A stretch of 64,000 nt of DNA. It comes from Allobosea sp. (GTDB lineage: Bacteria > Pseudomonadota > Alphaproteobacteria > Rhizobiales > Beijerinckiaceae). Position numbers and translations under genes: made by a program. The stretch covers positions 1 through 64,000 of the forward strand of contig JAAEQB010000111.1 in NCBI GenBank assembly GCA_024231975.1. The letters run 5' to 3'. This document shows, piece after piece, positions 63,762 to 64,000 of the stretch. The notes under the pieces are model-generated. The model saw only the letters and a list, made by a program, of their open reading frames with translations. It searched no databases and had not been told where the DNA came from. Numbering within the stretch: the first letter of the stretch is position 1; each line of letters opens with the position of its first letter.

Positions 63762-63945
63762 GAGGTGTCAATAGCCGTTCCGCGCTTGAAGCGCAGGAAC
63801 TGTTGCGCAAACGGATTATTCGATTTTGCCGCATCCGACTACGTTGACAGCCGGGATCGCCACTGATGAAATGTGCTCAATAAGCTCGACGAGCCAAATG
63901 GCGATGCCCGCACCGCTGCGTGACGGGGCGAGGGAGGAGACCGAC

Positions 63946-64000
63946 GTGAATGCCGTGACCGGTAGCAACCACGCCCACGCCTTCGGCCTCGACGAGGAGC
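63946..64000 (+). CDS. N-terminus of a protein cut by the window edge, possibly acyl-CoA dehydrogenase
   Basis: A GTG at 63946 with GGGAGGAG about seven bases upstream opens MNAVTGSNHAHAFGLDEE, then the window ends. The nearby ATG at 63950 hits a stop at once, so GTG is the real start. FGLDEE is a common opening of acyl-CoA dehydrogenases, and such a gene would fit the divergent carboxylase operon, but 18 residues are too few for a firm call. Confidence 0.45.
   Translation, partial: MNAVTGSNHAHAFGLDEE

Overview
The window looks like chromosome of a high-GC alphaproteobacterium of the order Hyphomicrobiales (Rhizobiales). Bosea or a close relative is my best guess, but it is only an inference from gene content. 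The clues are rhizobial-type dctA/dctBD divergence with a sigma-54 promoter, soxBDAG-purU, several dispersed palindromic repeats typical of this order, many ATGA-overlapping genes and a large number of small-molecule catabolic loci. No rRNA, CRISPR array, intact prophage or complete insertion sequence is visible. The only RNA gene is a tRNA-Ser(GCU), followed 67 bp later by the broken N-terminus of a phage-type integrase.

Layout. 1-1.7 kb: two divergent secreted proteins, the left one running off the window with a Gly/Ser tail made of 27-residue repeats. 1.7-5.3 kb: a regulator plus beta-propeller pair, and a DUF899-DUF2182 pair. 5.5-7.4 kb: a Liv-type solute-binding protein with a strong terminator, a small ORF, the tRNA and the integrase scar. 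7.4-15.2 kb: a tricarboxylate module (GntR regulator, PrpF isomerase and aconitase, divergent from TctC-TctB-TctA) that reads as an import-isomerise-dehydrate route into the TCA cycle. 15.4-20.9 kb: a histidine phosphatase, then dctA divergent from dctBD with recognisable DctD and sigma-54 sites. 21-27 kb: heterotetrameric sarcosine oxidase with formyl-THF deformylase, divergent from a GlxA/GbdR-type regulator. 28.2-34.6 kb: a polar amino-acid ABC transporter followed by a two-subunit flavin oxidase resembling opine oxidase.

34.8-51.4 kb is the most interesting stretch. It holds an MFS transporter, LysR1 divergent from uraD and a lone NMT1-type binding protein, LysR2 divergent from gcl-hyi-glxR-allC plus an ammonia-lyase of unknown substrate, then RpiR divergent from a second, paralogous MFS transporter, a DUF6282 hydrolase-like protein and a racemase-family protein lacking both catalytic cysteines. 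Much of it fits degradation of purine ureides: OHCU to allantoin, allantoate to glyoxylate, glyoxylate to tartronate semialdehyde to glycerate. Three kinds of strong operator-like sequence tie the parts together: a box shared upstream of MFS1 and lysR1/uraD, a 35-bp near-perfect palindrome between lysR2 and gcl, and three GAAA/TTTC inverted repeats between rpiR and MFS2.

51.4-64 kb: nitronate monooxygenase, a Na/Pi symporter with PhoU-like tail, a thiolase-transglutaminase pair, and a tight six-gene operon (enoyl-CoA hydratase, AtuA-like, biotin carboxylase, separate biotin carrier, carboxyltransferase, DsbA-type isomerase) for a branched or terpenoid acyl-CoA. A divergent gene begins at the right edge. 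Function calls are from reading translated motifs only; no database search was run.
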